NCBI GenBank assembly: GCA_026874595.1
Contig: CM049311.1
Coordinates: 64,335,953 to 64,399,952 of the forward strand
Reading direction: 5' to 3'
Source: Sipunculus nudus
Taxonomy: Eukaryota > Annelida > Sipuncula > Golfingiida > Sipunculidae
Length of the DNA: 64,000 nucleotides
Numbering within the stretch: position 1 is the stretch's first letter; each line of letters starts with the position of its first letter. The notes below the pieces were generated by a model that saw only the letters and a list, made by a program, of their open reading frames with translations, did not search any database and was not told the DNA's origin. The translations under genes and the position numbers were made by a program. Positions 27,601 to 42,600 of this stretch are shown here, one piece after another.

Positions 27601-30600
27601 ATGAAATATGAAGTGTTACTGGGCTTTGGTATTACCTGAACTTAATGATTGGTGCTAGTTACTGAGCATATAATGAAAGGGCAATAAGACCACCACATGT
27701 AGGGGTTTTGTATTTTATTTTCATCTTACAGTTAGTTTACCTGAGCATGAAGAACAGATGAATCCCAAGAACAGATGGTATGGAGGTGAGACAAAAGGAC
27801 TGGAGCTCCTCAAGCGGAGACTGTTGGTGGAGGCAGATGTAAGTAAAGGCAGTCTCAGAATTGAGCTAACCACCAGAGCCCTCATGCCCTGCCCTATTGA
27901 CCTAATTATTATAATGAGCCCCCAAAACGCTCCTACACAGGTCTTCTTCCTTAAGACAGCTTTTAACAAGGCAATAATGATGCCACAAAGGTGGATGATG
28001 TAAATGTCGCATTGCATGCATATTCATCATGGAGTGTTCCATCAGTCCCTGCAGGCTTGTGGCGCCACCTGGAATTTTCACAATTTTATGCATTTTTATC
28101 TCTATCTTTGAGATCTTTAAAGATGCATTTGTCTTTAAATGGGGCACAAATAGTAATCATTGGCCCTAGAATATTCTTATTTGGCATCCAGAGAGATTTA
28201 TGAAAATTCTCCTTGGAAACCTGAAATTAGTTCTCTGTTGCCTATATTCTTTGAGCTATAAGGCTCAGAAGTGCCCCCAGAATAATTAAAAAATTTGATA
28301 CAAAACCTCCAGTATCTTGATAATTAATGCAAGGATTGCCATGAATCTTGCCTTGGATATTGACCATGACTGGTTTTGTCAGTTCCCAAAAACTGGTGGT
28401 GCCACCTGTATTTTTTCTTTTTTTTTACATTTTTTTTCTCAATTTGAGAAGGCCAAATGACAGCAGTTATGTTAGTTTCTCAGCAGTGGTTTCATTTGGT
28501 GTTCTGAAACCTGATGTGTTTATTGATTATGATTTGTTTCATCAATTCCTGAAGGCTGGTGGTGCTAATTTTTTTTATACATTTTTTTCCTTTATTTTTA
28601 GACTGCCAATCAATGTTCTGAAACCTTGTGTTGTTTATTAGGGCCCTGCTTGAATAAGTGGATGCCCTATATCAATCACCCTGTCTGTCTGTTATTCTTT
28701 ATGTATGTCCCTCAGATTTGTTTCCTGATGATAATTCAAAAGTTTGGATTGACATTGCGATTGCAGCTTTGACTGATACATGGCCCACCTCTAATGCAAG
28801 AACTTGATTTTGGGGTCATGAGGTCAAAGGTCAAGGTCACAGGACACACAGATTTAGAGAGATTGTGGATGTTTTCTAAGCCAAACTTTTCATCCCAAAC
28901 CTTCCATCTTGCACATATACCTCACCTGCCAATAGGAGAAGAAACTGATTGATTTTGGAGTCACAAGGTCAAAAGGTCATGGTCACAGGAGCCATCTGTC
29001 TGCATATTTGTTTCCAGATGATAACTCCAGTTTGGATCGACATTTGGTTTCAAACCTAACTTATATATTGCATACCACTAAAGTCAGAACCCTTTTGATT
29101 TTAGGGGTCATAAGGTCAAAGGTCAAGGTCACAGGACCCACTTCTTTAAAAAGATTGTAGATATATTTGAAGCCAAACTTTTCATCACAAATCTTCCAAC
29201 TTCCACCTGGTGCAACTGCCAATACTGGCAAAAGGGAAAGGTTTCTTTTGATTTTCGGGTCTTTAGGTCAAAGGTCAAGGTCACAGGGCCAATCCATTCA
29301 CAAACTATTTTATTGATGTTAACTCCAGTTTGGATAGACAGGATGACTTCAGACTGTTTGCAGGACCCATATTCTGAGAAAGCTCATAAATCTATCCTTA
29401 TAGACAAATTTAGCTGAGCATCGAGACCAATGGGTCCCTAGTTATTACAGTAGTATGCTATTGCCGTGTGGATGGGGGTTGTTAGTCTATATAAGAGAAG
29501 ATTATTAACCACCGCACTCAGTAATAAGATCTTTGCCACACACACAAACCATACAGACACACACACAAACCATACAGACACACACACATATATATAGATA
29601 TAAATACAGTTGGACCCTACAATTACAACCACTTTGGGGACCGACCAAAGTGGTCGTTATTTGGGGATGTCGTATTTGTGAGACTCTTAATTACCTGGAT
29701 CATATATTTGGGACCAAGAAAAGTAGTCGTATTTGTGGGGGTGGTCCCAATTGTGGGGTGGTCACAAGGCGGGGTTCCAGTGTATATATATATAATCATT
29801 AAAGTGGACAAGCAGAGCAGCAGTTAAGTATGATTTGTCGCCATGCATGATATAGGCCTATGCTGGGGCGGCCACAAGCAGACTGCATTCGTGTACTTGT
29901 AGGCGTTTCTACCCTGCAGGTTTCCGCATGCATGGAAAAGGTATACCTGATTTACACTAGTGCAATTTTTTCAGCGCATGGAAACACAGGCATTTCTGCA
30001 GAAAAAGGATAAGGGCCCAAAGACTGACTCCCTTATCTTTGTATATTTAAAACATGTCTAAAATTATCTTCTGCACACAACAAACAAATGAAACACTCTG
30101 AATCAGGGTTGACCATTGGTTTTAGGGCACAGCGTATTTTTTTTTTTTACTTTTCAGTGAATTATACTCTGTTTTATTTGCTCTGTAGGCTTTTAACCTG
30201 GGGTATGTGATGCCTAATCAGTACAAGCCAGACCTGAATTGTCCACCGACCAGCATGAGCCCCCATCTCCGCTTCGGGTGTCTGTCAATCCGCAAGTTTC
30301 ACTGGGGCATCCATGACACATTTGAAAAAGCAAGTATTCATCCACAGAACTACTTGTACTTTCTGAAATTTCTTTACCCTCACCAGATTAAGACTGAATT
30401 TTAAAATTATAACAGTGATTTTTGGGACACCAGATTCTCATATTAACCTCTTCTTAGTGTTTATATTTGTATAATTATTATGGCCATGTAATCCAGTGAA
30501 TATTTACAGGTGATTTATCAGGCAGAGATACTTTCATTTTGACCAGCTTTATTTTCCTTTTGATCAGCTTAAATTTAATTGTTTATGATCTCTTCAGCAA

Positions 30601-33600
30601 ATTTAATTGATTCTCGCAGTAATCAATGTGTCGCAGCTTGAGTGGACGTACTCTTGAGTAAAGGGTAGTATTTTTCATTCAGCCATATATAGAAAAGTAT
30701 AATTGAAAGCACCAGATGTTTACAGGTAACAGTGCCAATATTATTCCATTGCTTGTGATACTGCAATTGCTTAATTTGTTGAGACTGTGTCTGCTTTAGT
30801 CTTTAGTTTTTGCTGTGTTGTAGAGCTTTTTGTTGATTTGCAATGTGTTTCAAAGTTTTATGCTTTTTTGCCAATTCATATGCTTTGCTTAAGCTTGTCT
30901 TTTGTTTTGCATTACGCATGTGACTTTGCAGGCAGTGAAAGGTTACCAGGTAAGGTATTTGGCGTGTAATATGTACCATGTCATTTACAATGGATGTTTT
31001 GTTGTTCTCTTTTGTTAATCAAGGCTTATTCTATTTAAGTTCAACAGAATTTCTGATGTTACATTTCAGTAATTGTTACAGACACTTGACACTTGCAAAA
31101 AATAACAGTAATTGTTATAGATACTTGATACTTGTAAAACATTGGAGAAATTATTACAGATGCTTGTAAAAACATTACAGTAATCATGACAGATGCTTGA
31201 TAATTTTAAAATATTACACTAATCATTACAGCTGCTTGATAATTGTAAAACGTATCAGTAATTGTAACAGATAATTGATACTTGTAATCATTAGAGAAAC
31301 ATTACAGATACTTGATACTTGTGAAACATTACAGTAATCATTATAGGTACTTGATATTTGTAAAACATTGAAGTTATCGTCACAGACACTTATAACAAAC
31401 TAGAATACAGGTAGTTGACAAGAGTAGGACGGGTGAAATGAGGCATGGATTGAGTGGCAAGGGGAAATAGAGTTACATGTGTTACATATTAGAATGGATG
31501 TCTGCCACGTAAACATGATTGTAGGTGGCGCCTACTGTTATTTGAATAGAGAAACTATCCAAGATGTATACACATGCAAAATTTCAGGTGGGAAAGTCAA
31601 ACCACTGCAGAGATATGAGTGATTTTATCCCACAGCAGACAAACAGATGGACGCTGTGCAAAAATGACTGCAGGTGGCGCCACCATTTTTGTGTATGTTA
31701 TAAAGCTATCCAAGGGCTACATTTGTGTAAATTTTTTTCCTGATTGGTCAAAGAGTCCGGAGATATAAGCATTAATGTCTGCAGCATGAACGTGAATGAA
31801 GCTGGCGCCACTAGTCATAAAATCAAGAAAGCTATCCAGGATGTATACGCATGCCGAATTACAGGTTATTTGGTCAAACCACTGCAGAGATATGAGTGAT
31901 TTTAACACAAGACAGACAAACAGATGGATGCTGTGCAAAAATGGCTGCAGGTGGCGCCACCATTTTTAGCGAACCTGTGAGCTTATGCGATGGTGAGGCA
32001 TCGTCCGGTGTCCGTCGTCTGTCCTCCGGCGTCCGGTGTCCAGCGTCTGTACGTTAACCTATATTTTCTTGAAAACAGCGAGAGATTGCATCACGAAATT
32101 TTATGCAAAAAATTAGTCATCTAAAAAACCAGATTTTGCTTATTTTTTGGCTCGTTGCATTTTCTTAGCTTTTATTGAGAAAAAGCTGAAAAAGATTTAA
32201 AAATCTTCTTCTCCGAAACTGTTCAGCCAAATTGTCCAATATTTCACAGAAATGATTCCTTGAACAATCTCTCTCAAGTTTGTTCGAATGGTTTATTTCT
32301 GTGATTTTTGGCCGAGTTATAGGAAGTGGAACTTCATCATCTGTCAAAAAAACATACTAAAATTACAATCTCAGAAATGGCTGGAGCTATCATCACCAAA
32401 TTTTATGCTAATGTTGGTCACATGAGTCATATCTGAAATTGAGGTAATATTGGTGATGCCACCTACATTGGCCTTTTTTGTGCCCGGGGTCATCAGTGCC
32501 CATATCATACTGACTGCTACAAAAAACTTCTTCTCTGAAACCATATGGCCAAAATGTCGCACAGAAATGATCCTAGGGTAGTGCTTTCTGAAATTTGTTC
32601 AAATGGTCTCAGTTCAGTGACTTTTGGCTGAGTTATGGGAAGCTGAATTTAGTCATATGCCATAACAGCCCATTTTAGCTCAGTGGCTACAAAGAACTTC
32701 TTCTCAAAAACCACTGGTCCAAATTCTTAAATCTCACACATTAATTATCCTTAGATGTTGATAATTCAAGTTTGTTCAAATGGTTTTGGTTCAGTAATTT
32801 TTGGCTGAGTTATGAGAAGCTTAACTAAGCCATTTTGCTGTATTTTCCCATATGAGTTATAAACCTGCAAAACGTTTTTTGACTGACGCCACTGGGGCCA
32901 ATTTGTTTAATATTTTACAGGAATAATCCCCTGAATAATTCTTATAATAATTGTCTTTTATGGTTCCAAAAAATGAATTTTGGCTGAATTATAAAGATTG
33001 AATTGAGTCATTTTACCATATATGTTAGCTGTGTGAAGCAGATACATCTAGCCTGGCACCAGTTTATCAGCATCCATTACATCATGCCTCTAGACATTTA
33101 GATTTCAGGTTATCTATGGTTAATATTGACAAGAATGTTTTTTAAAAGCTTTTAAAAAATGTAGATTTATGATTTTAGATATTCCTCATCTCAGGGAATG
33201 TTTACAATCACAGGTATACAGCTCTCTGTTGGTATATAAAGACCACTGTACATGAATTATATATAATTGGTATCAATATATACAATGTATAATATCAATG
33301 TATAATATACTCAACTTTATTCAAGATTTTGCCATCAGTGAGATGTATTTGTATTATAATTTTGCATTCAATATGCATCTGTAGTAATTTTTAGCGAACC
33401 TGTGAGCTAATGTGATGGTTTGGCATCGTCTGTCGTTGTTGTTAACCCATACTATTTCGAAAACAACTGGAGCTAGTATCATGAAATTTAATGCAAAAAA
33501 TTAGCCATCTGAAAAACTCTGCATTTTCTTAGATTTTATAGAGAAAAAGCCTTTAAAAATCATCTCCTCCAAAACTGTCAAGCCAAATTGTTCAATATTT

Positions 33601-36600
33601 CACAGAAATAATCTTTTATACCATCATCTCAAGTTTGTTCGAATGGTTCAAGTTCGTTGAATTTTGGCCGAGTTACAGGAAGTTAAACCGTTGAATCGTT
33701 CAATTTTTCAAAAGAATTATCCTAGGACATGGTTCTTTCAATCATATCAGAAAAGCTTAAGTTGGTTTTATGGCCATTATCATGTCTATTTCAAACTGAG
33801 GACTGCAAAACTGTTCTTCTACAAAATTTCTGTTTCAATTTTAACTTCTGTAACATTGCACAAAAATTATTCTTAGGTGGCCTCTGTTCAAGTTTACTTG
33901 AATGATTTTTGGCAGAATTATTGGACCTTTAACAATGAAAGAACTGCATCTTTTATTATTCTATCAATTTTGATAAAAAGTTTATAAATATGTCAGCTTT
34001 AAAAAAAAGCATTTTAGCCAAAGTCTTTCAGTATATGTAAACAGATTTACCAACAGGCCAAGATTGTGTTTGTATATTTAAATAGGTTGAGAAACTGCCA
34101 ACTGCCCTGGGACAGGGTTAAACCATTCAGAAAGAGCTGCAAAATTAGGCAATATTTCTGGTATCTCTGGTATCTGTTTATAAATGTAATCAAGAAGTTT
34201 TAATGGAAAGGAGTGCACACTGCCCTGGACAATAGGATAGGGCAATAAAGTGTGGGAGACACCTTGGCGAACAATCTTCGATGTCCGAGTGCTCACTCCA
34301 CTCCATTAAAACTTCTTGGTGTGACATAACATAAGGTTTACAAACAAATACCATTGTGATGTTATCACTTTGAATCATCAAATGTGTGTAGTTCAAGTGA
34401 TGCAGTGTGCAGTCAGTGATTTGTTCCCATACTGTATATCTGTCAGTCCTGTTTCCTTTTGCATTAATTATATGGAATCCATACATGGGAGAGTATTATT
34501 TTGCTGTCAGATAGTCTACACATTTGTCTGATTTCCCCCCAAGGCAAATAAAGGTAAACTTCAGTGCATTTTACAAAAATAATTGCAAAAAAAAAAACCA
34601 AGTGAACAGGGGTAGTGGAATGGAGTATAGTGTAATATCTTTTAAACCACAGTGTAATTATCAATGTGGACACATTTAATAATATGAACACTAGTACAAT
34701 TTACAACATTAACATATTAATGTAAAAGGAAAATTAAGTGTAATTAGCAATGTTCAGTCTATAATGTACTCAAAAACAAGAACACATATATGTAATTAAG
34801 AACACTTTAGTGTAGTTATAAATGCTAACACGCATAGTGTAAGGAGTCACATGAACAGTTGTCCATATGTACATCTAAGTTACCATCTTGAACTTCCCAA
34901 GGTTATAAACACAGATCTTAGAATTTTTTTGTTTTGATCTCACTTTCTCTCACCATGTCTTCATTAATTATCAGTCCACCAAGATTATGGTTGTCGGATG
35001 GTGACTTTCTTCAGCTCCCAAAATTTGGTGTGCAACAGTACACTCTGCCTTTAAAACCATTGTAACTGTGCCCAATCACTGATTGCACTCCCCTTTTAAT
35101 CTCTACCTGGTGTGTATTGTTCATTAACAGGCACTTAAGATGTGGCCTGGGTTCTTTTATATATATGACATTAACAAGACATTGACTTATTGATAAGAAA
35201 AAGCACTCCAGACATGCACATTCATATTAAATACACAGCTTGTGACATATAACTCAATACACCGGGATGATTGTTGGTTTGTAGCTAGTCTGATGACTTT
35301 GCATCATGTTCATTTAACATCCATAATTCACACATTTTCAGGTGACTGGGAAGAATACCGATTATGCTCTGAATCTGACAGCTCAGCTGATTTGGCGAGA
35401 GTACTTCTACACCATGTCTGTTGGTAATCCAAATTACAACCGCATCATGGACAACCCAATCTGTCTGCAGATTCCCTGGTACAAGAACAATGAATTTCTA
35501 CAAATGTGGACAGAAGTATGTCAATAAAATTAGAAACTCACAATAAGTCATCAATAAGGCAGAATTAATTTTCCTCTCAGGCATATTTCAGAATGAAACA
35601 GCCTAACTAAAAAACTGTAGCCACATTGAACCTCATTTAGAGAAGTTAAGTACAGGGATGGGGAGGGAAACCGATGTAGTAGGGCATCATTTATCCAAAA
35701 AGCTTTGGGGACAGGATAAATTTGTTTGGATAAACAGTTATTCGGAATAAATGATTCCCCACGATTCACCAAGAAATCACCAACCTGCTGCCGAGCACTG
35801 GACTGTACCAAATATTGTTGACATGAATTAATGAAGCTAGTCCAAAATAAATGTTGGCACCAGCATTTGCTTGAGATTCTCATCAATTCAATAAATTTAT
35901 CACTTAAAATACATTGAAATTATTGATGATAGCACCTGGAAAATCAGAATTCATTTCATTGTTGAAAATACTTCATTGTTTCAGTTTTGGATAGATGGTC
36001 TAAATTTAAGTTCACAATTTTAAATTTCACAAAAAAACATTTATTTTTAGAAAACAATGATCAGTGAAAGATGCTCTACTGTACTTGTATACATATTTTT
36101 GTCTTCGGTATAAAAATAGGTGGAATGGGGCAGCTTGTTAGCCTGTGTCCAGTACCAGGTTGTGTCTGGGGTGTACAAAACCCTCAGTCCAGTTCTTTAA
36201 TATTTGTACAAATAAATGTAATGATAATTTAAGATGAAGAGGTATTATCAATATGGTTTCCCTTTTTCTAAGAAAGAAATGGCATTCTGAAGATTCAAGG
36301 CTTTGGGTCAAAGTTTATAATTTGGTAAAATAATTAACAACTTCTCATCTGGCTGAAAGTAGAGCAGAACTGAAGTATCACTCAGGCTTCGTTGATAACA
36401 AAATCTGTAATTGCCCAGGAGGTCATGTATTCCCAGTGATAGCATGATGTCCCCAGCACAGACACACTCATTCTGATTTCTTTATCCCAGTTATGCTGTT
36501 TCAGGGAAAGACAGGCTTCCCCTGGATTGATGCCTGCATGAACCAGCTGAGGTATGAGGGCTGGATACACCATGTGGCCCGCCATGCTGTGGCCTGCTTC

Positions 36601-39600
36601 CTGACCAGGGGGGATCTCTGGATCAGCTGGGAGGAGGGACTTAAGGTATTGTAGAATTAAACAAACTGTGACTCAGAAATGGTTGTATACAGAATATTTG
36701 CCTCAAATTTTACAATATTAACATGGGGAAGTCTATTAAAGTTTTACAGTAAGACTCTGCCTACTAAATGGGCCTGACAGGAAAACTTTGATATGTGTCA
36801 TCAAGAAACAAGTAACATAATGGCTTCTACATTTGCATGGATCTATAATTCATTACTAAAACAGCAGGAGGTATAAATTTTAAAAAAAATATGAAAGGTG
36901 TGTTATCCTCTAGGATCCCTATTAGACCCTACAGGACATTTGTAATTTTATTTGCAATTGTATATGAAAATAAAAAAAAATTCTGAAATTTGATTGGTGT
37001 CTGTTAGTCACAAAAAGCATACCACTTCATAATTTATAGAGTAATAATTTTGAAATATCCTCCTTCATATGATAGAATAAATAAGATAATGCTTAATTGG
37101 TTTGATGATTAACCTATTCAGTGTGATAAGTGAACCACTATCAATTGTATATTATGACAATAATTACTGCATCAAGTGAAATATCAAGAAAAATATGTAT
37201 CCTAGAAATTTATAGCAAAATGTAAAATCATAAATGGATCATTAATACACAAATTATGCAGGTCATCATGGCTGCCCTTGTGACAATGCTTAGACAGATT
37301 TAATTTCCCATGAAGCAGCATGCAGTTGAGCTAGACTAAGATAGGTGGTTCTGTATGTACTGCCTTGACACACTGAATCAGACTGATTACTAACTTAGGC
37401 TGGTTGGATCATGTCAGTCATGGAGACTGCAGTGCCATTATTAATTTCACAACTCAGTCAAGCAAGACCTAGATTATGCATCAAATAAATTTATGGAAAT
37501 TTAAATGTATCAAATATATTTATGAAAGTTATAATATTACCGTATTTGACGTAATAAGCGCCCCTCCCGTAATAAGCGCCCCCCCCCCCCCCCCCCCCAA
37601 CCGGATTTTGGAGATCACTTTATGAAACTAAAGGATGAGCCATCCTAACCTCACTTTTCTTCCTAGCCAATATAACACAGGACAACGTAATGCTTTCATT
37701 TCTCCCCGCTAAGCTTAAAAGTTACCACCAGTTTTTATTCAATTTCCGTTAAGCTTTATCATCTAATATAATAATAATATTAGTTACACATAACAGAATC
37801 AGTGGTCAAGTGTATAATAGATAACACTGGATGACGGTGTCCGTGAAGGCAGACCCTGCAGGTGGCCATGCTAATTGGGTGACCTGAATTCAGGTACGTA
37901 TGTGGATGTATTATGCAATGAAATATATATTACTTACCGTATTTTTTTTTTTTTTTTTTTTTTTATGTAATGAATTGCAAGTCAACAACAAATTCATGGA
38001 ACTGAAGGCTAATAAATGTTATCTTATCTTATCTTATCTTATCTTATTTGCTCGTGATGGGCGATAAATTTTATCCTAAAATATTGGCAAAGAAGGGCGG
38101 CCGTCTTATACACTGGTACAAGTGTCTCAGCGTCCTCAGGGCCGAACTTGATGCCGTGAATATCAGTGATCATGTCCGTATGGTGGTAATATACACTCAA
38201 TAAAGAACATTACAATGCTTTGTTTTTATTTGAATTTATCGTTTATACATCAGATTTCCATGTGCACATAGTTAAATAATTGGTAAGAAAAGGTTTGCCC
38301 TTGCCACATTGACACAGGGATTTTAACTGAATCAATATATGAAAGCCCTTCTGACAGTAGAGCCAGTGAATTTACGGGACCGCGGACGGAATTGCGGAAT
38401 GGACGGACCAAAACGGAATTCCCAATCCTGATAATATATAAGTTTTAATGTATTTTTTGCCAAAAAATATCTTGGTAATTCACTTGAAACATGTACACAG
38501 TAATATAATTGTCGATGCCGCTGACAGCGTGCAGGGCTTACACGTGTTCTCAAGATCCCAGTGCCCTGGGTTAATCTGTGTGTATACAGCGCTCGCGCAA
38601 GGGATGCTGGGAATGTGCCTAACCAAGTGCCATCCAGTAGCACGTAATATGCATGTTAAAATAAGGATGATTTTTTCATATGGTGCCGTATTTACTGCGT
38701 AAAATGTTCACGAGTCCAGTGAATGCGGACGCTGTCAACTTGCTTGCACACTGACATACACGGAGACTCGCTCATGGCATTTCAATTACAAGACAACCAG
38801 TAACGCATTATAATTATAAATATGAAGCGGCCTTTCCTCAGGTGACAATGTTTGTCAAGCTTGTATTATTGGACTATGTCGAGAAAATGAATGTATTATA
38901 ACGGGTCAACAAAGTTCAAGAAAGGGACCGTGTTTCCGCGGGATATAAATATAACAAATTTCCTAACAATTTTAAAACAAAACCCCGGATTTGGTTCGTA
39001 TACGCACTGAAGTAAATATAATACGCAGGAGTCTGAGGGCCAGTATTTCAGTTTTTTTTTAAACTGTTGCATGTAATATCAAGCACAATGAAAGACAAAA
39101 AAGACAATTATTGTCGATGCCATTCCATGTCATTAATCGGCTCAGCGGTCAAAGGTATTTGCGCATGGTGACTGACATAATCGAGGTACCGATGTCCCGT
39201 ATTATTTTTTTTTTTCATCATTCAAATGAATACTGTTTTATATATTTTTATATGAACATTTTATACATTCTGCTACCTTATTAGGCGTTGACTTTTATAA
39301 AAGCGTTCATTTATTACCATCCTTATTTTTCCTCTTCACCTGCAAAGGAAATCTCGAACTGTAGTCATTCAGACAATTCTCTCATGCAACACAAAATAAA
39401 ATCGTCTGCAAATCGGTATCACTTGGATTACACAACCATTGTTAAATGATCATTGTTTTTTTCTGAATTGTCATGAATGTGCTGTGAAGTCAAACACGTG
39501 TACACAAGCCGCAGTTTTAAATTGGAGGATCGTAATGCACTTTGGAAGTTGGCAGATGGGGGGGGGGGGGGGGGGGAGGGGGCGCTTATAAGGGTATAAA

Positions 39601-42600
39601 AAAAATTTAGAAAAATTTAATTTTGAGAGCGCCTGGGGTGCTTATTACGTCGAATACGGTAATGCAATCTAAAATGAAAGAGGCAAAAATGCAGGGGTTA
39701 TTTTCAAAATATAGAAATAGCAAGGAGGCATTTCTGTGTCATCTTTGAGCTACAATATTTGTTGTTAAGGTATTCCCATGTCCCCCTGTGGATATGCTCA
39801 TGAAATAAATATCCTAAAAAGTGTTTGTCTCTTAACAAGAAATGACAGTTTACTGCACTTGCACTGGACAAGTTTATTACAGTACATACTGGTCATGTAA
39901 TACACTTTATTTCAATACATATGGGTAATGACTTTGCTTACCCTTGCCTTTATTGTTAACATGGTTCCATAACAAAGCATTATAAATAGGAAAAATCAAT
40001 CCAAATTTATAGCAGTTTTATTGTTCAGTAAAATAATTAATATTTTGTATGATTACCTGAATGTCCTATGTGAAGAAATTTGCCATACAAAATGAATTAA
40101 TGCAGAAAAGTATGATTATTCAAGGTTAAGTGTATTAAATTTATATTGATCAGGTGTTCGACAAGTACCTGCTGGATGCCGACTGGTCGGTGTGTGCAGG
40201 TAACTGGATGTGGGTGTCAAGCTCTGCCTTTGAGAACTGTTTACAATGCCCTCACTGCTTTTCACCGGTTATGTATGGTATGAGGATGGACCCAACTGGT
40301 GAATACATCAGGTATTACAATTATTAATTAATTATTATTAATTGTAAATCATATTGTTTATTGCGAGATGCAGCAGTCCATTTGTTATATAAAGATAAGA
40401 ATAACAATAGTTTATATTGTGTTTCTTCTTAAATAAAATTATTATTTAAGCTTTCTTTATGATTTATCATTCTCTAGACCTAAAATTTATAACAGATAAC
40501 TTTTGTTAAACTTAATAGCGTTTTGTTTTGATGGACCTGAATAAGCAAAAGATACCCAGTTAAACCCTGCAAGTCTCAAAGGCAAAATATTTGTAAAATA
40601 TTTATATGTGGTTTTTAATATTTCCTCTAAAGTCTTAAGAAAACATCCCTGGCAAAGAACACTTCACCTTAAAATAGCAAAATAAATCCAAAAGGGGTTT
40701 ATATTCATATTTGACCCGTATAGCATATACATTATAAACCTATTATAATTTCTGTCTGATTATATTCATATTTCTTTTTAAATTTTTACTTATTTTCATT
40801 TAAACCTGTTTATGAACTGAAAATTGAAATTTTCATTAAATAAAAAAAAATAATATTTACACAGAGAGATATTGAAAACTAGAAAAAGGGTAGTAGACAA
40901 GTGACTACATGTATCTGCCAGAATCAGAGTAGGACGAGTGAAGTGAAGCATGGATTGAGTGGCAAGGGGAAATAGAATTAGATATGTTACATATTAGCTT
41001 GGATGTCTGCCACATAAACATTATTGTAGGTGGTGCCACTTGTTATTTAAACAAGAAGCTACCCGAGCTGTGTACACATGCAAAATTTCAGGTGGATAAG
41101 TCAAACCACTGCTAAGATAGGAGTGATTTTATCCCACAGCAGACAAACAGATGGATGCTGTGCAAAAATGGTTGCAGGTGGCACCACAGGTTTTGTGTAT
41201 GATAAAGGGCTATGTGAAATCTAAACACATGCAAAACTTCGGGAAGATATATAAAACCAGTTCAGAGATATTAGCATGGTTATCTGCAGCATGCAAGTGA
41301 ATGTAGGTGGCACCACCTGTCATAAAATCAAGAAAGCTATCCAGGATGAACACACATGCCAAATTTCAGGTGAATAAGTCAAACCACTGCCAAGATGTGT
41401 GTGATTTTAGCCAAGATATATGTGCAATTTTTTTTACCTGATCTGTCAAACAAGTCCGAAGATATATAATATGTCAAAATAGAAGCACAGATGGCTGCAC
41501 TGGAGAGAGGAATAGTCAGAGGTCAACGCCAAATGGTTAGGCACCAGTTCACATGTGACCAGATAATTGGGTTAAGTTTAGGAAAATTCGGTTCAGTAGT
41601 CTCAGAGGAGTTCTCCGGAAAACGAATACGGCATTGGCAGTGGTGGAACCTGGTCAAAAACATAGTATCTGCAAAAGTTTGTTTTGGCAGATTCAAAAAA
41701 TGGATTTGGGATATTGTCATACATTGGAAAAATAAACAATAAAGTTGCTGCTGAAAACAGGTGCTAAAATAGTTTACCTTTTTATTATAAATTTCTTTAA
41801 ATATTAAAATATCACATAAAAATGAATAAAAATCAAAAAAATATATTTCACCACCAAAAACGATATGCCAGTTTTTAAATGACAGTGAATTTATGGGTAT
41901 AAAATTAAATGTATATGACTTTTTGGTTGATATTGAATGGGGTGAGGGGTTTGTCAGGGATGCTGTCTAAATGACAGGTTATGACTTTTAGATTATTTCC
42001 AGCTTGTCCATATAATATTCCTGAAGGCTTATAATAACATATTTTTATTTTTTGATTACCTTATTAGATTACATTGCCACCTTTAGGTCTTGCACCTATC
42101 CTTAAGAAAATTATATTAAAAAAAAATATTGAAAAATGTCTTGATTTTGATGCTGCTGATTAGGATTGTATATGTATAATTGGATTACAGCTTACTTTCT
42201 GCTTATGGGACAAGGAAATATCTTGGCTCCACATCAGGGCGTTTCACATAAATTAAACCAAATGAAATATTCATGCCATCTCAGTTAGGTGTGACAGATT
42301 AACACTTCCAAGGTGCCCCTCAGGAAGTCTGAACTGACTGTATTTGTAACTTTACCAATAAAACCAGAACTTTTTATCACCTGTTGATTTTTACTGGCAT
42401 GATAACACAGAACCTGTTGTATCACAGACAGTATGTGCCAGTTCTGAAGAAGATGCCATTGCGGTACCTGTTCACCCCATGGAAAGCCCCTTTTGATGTA
42501 CAGGAAAAGGTTGGATGCATTATTGGCAAAGACTACCCAAGGCCGATGGTGGACCATCGTAGTGCCTCTTATGAGTGCAAGAGACGGATGGAAAACTTCA

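Noticed and set aside
30334-30339. GT donor alternative for cry1 exon 6
   Set aside because: It leaves one extra base, so exon 7 would be read as DWEEYRLC and then break the strongly conserved LIWREYFYT frame.
35551-35886. 111-codon minus-strand open frame in intron 7
   Set aside because: No family resemblance and no splice or start context; probably chance.
42285-42557. 90-codon minus-strand open frame over cry1 exon 10
   Set aside because: It is the antisense shadow of a coding exon.
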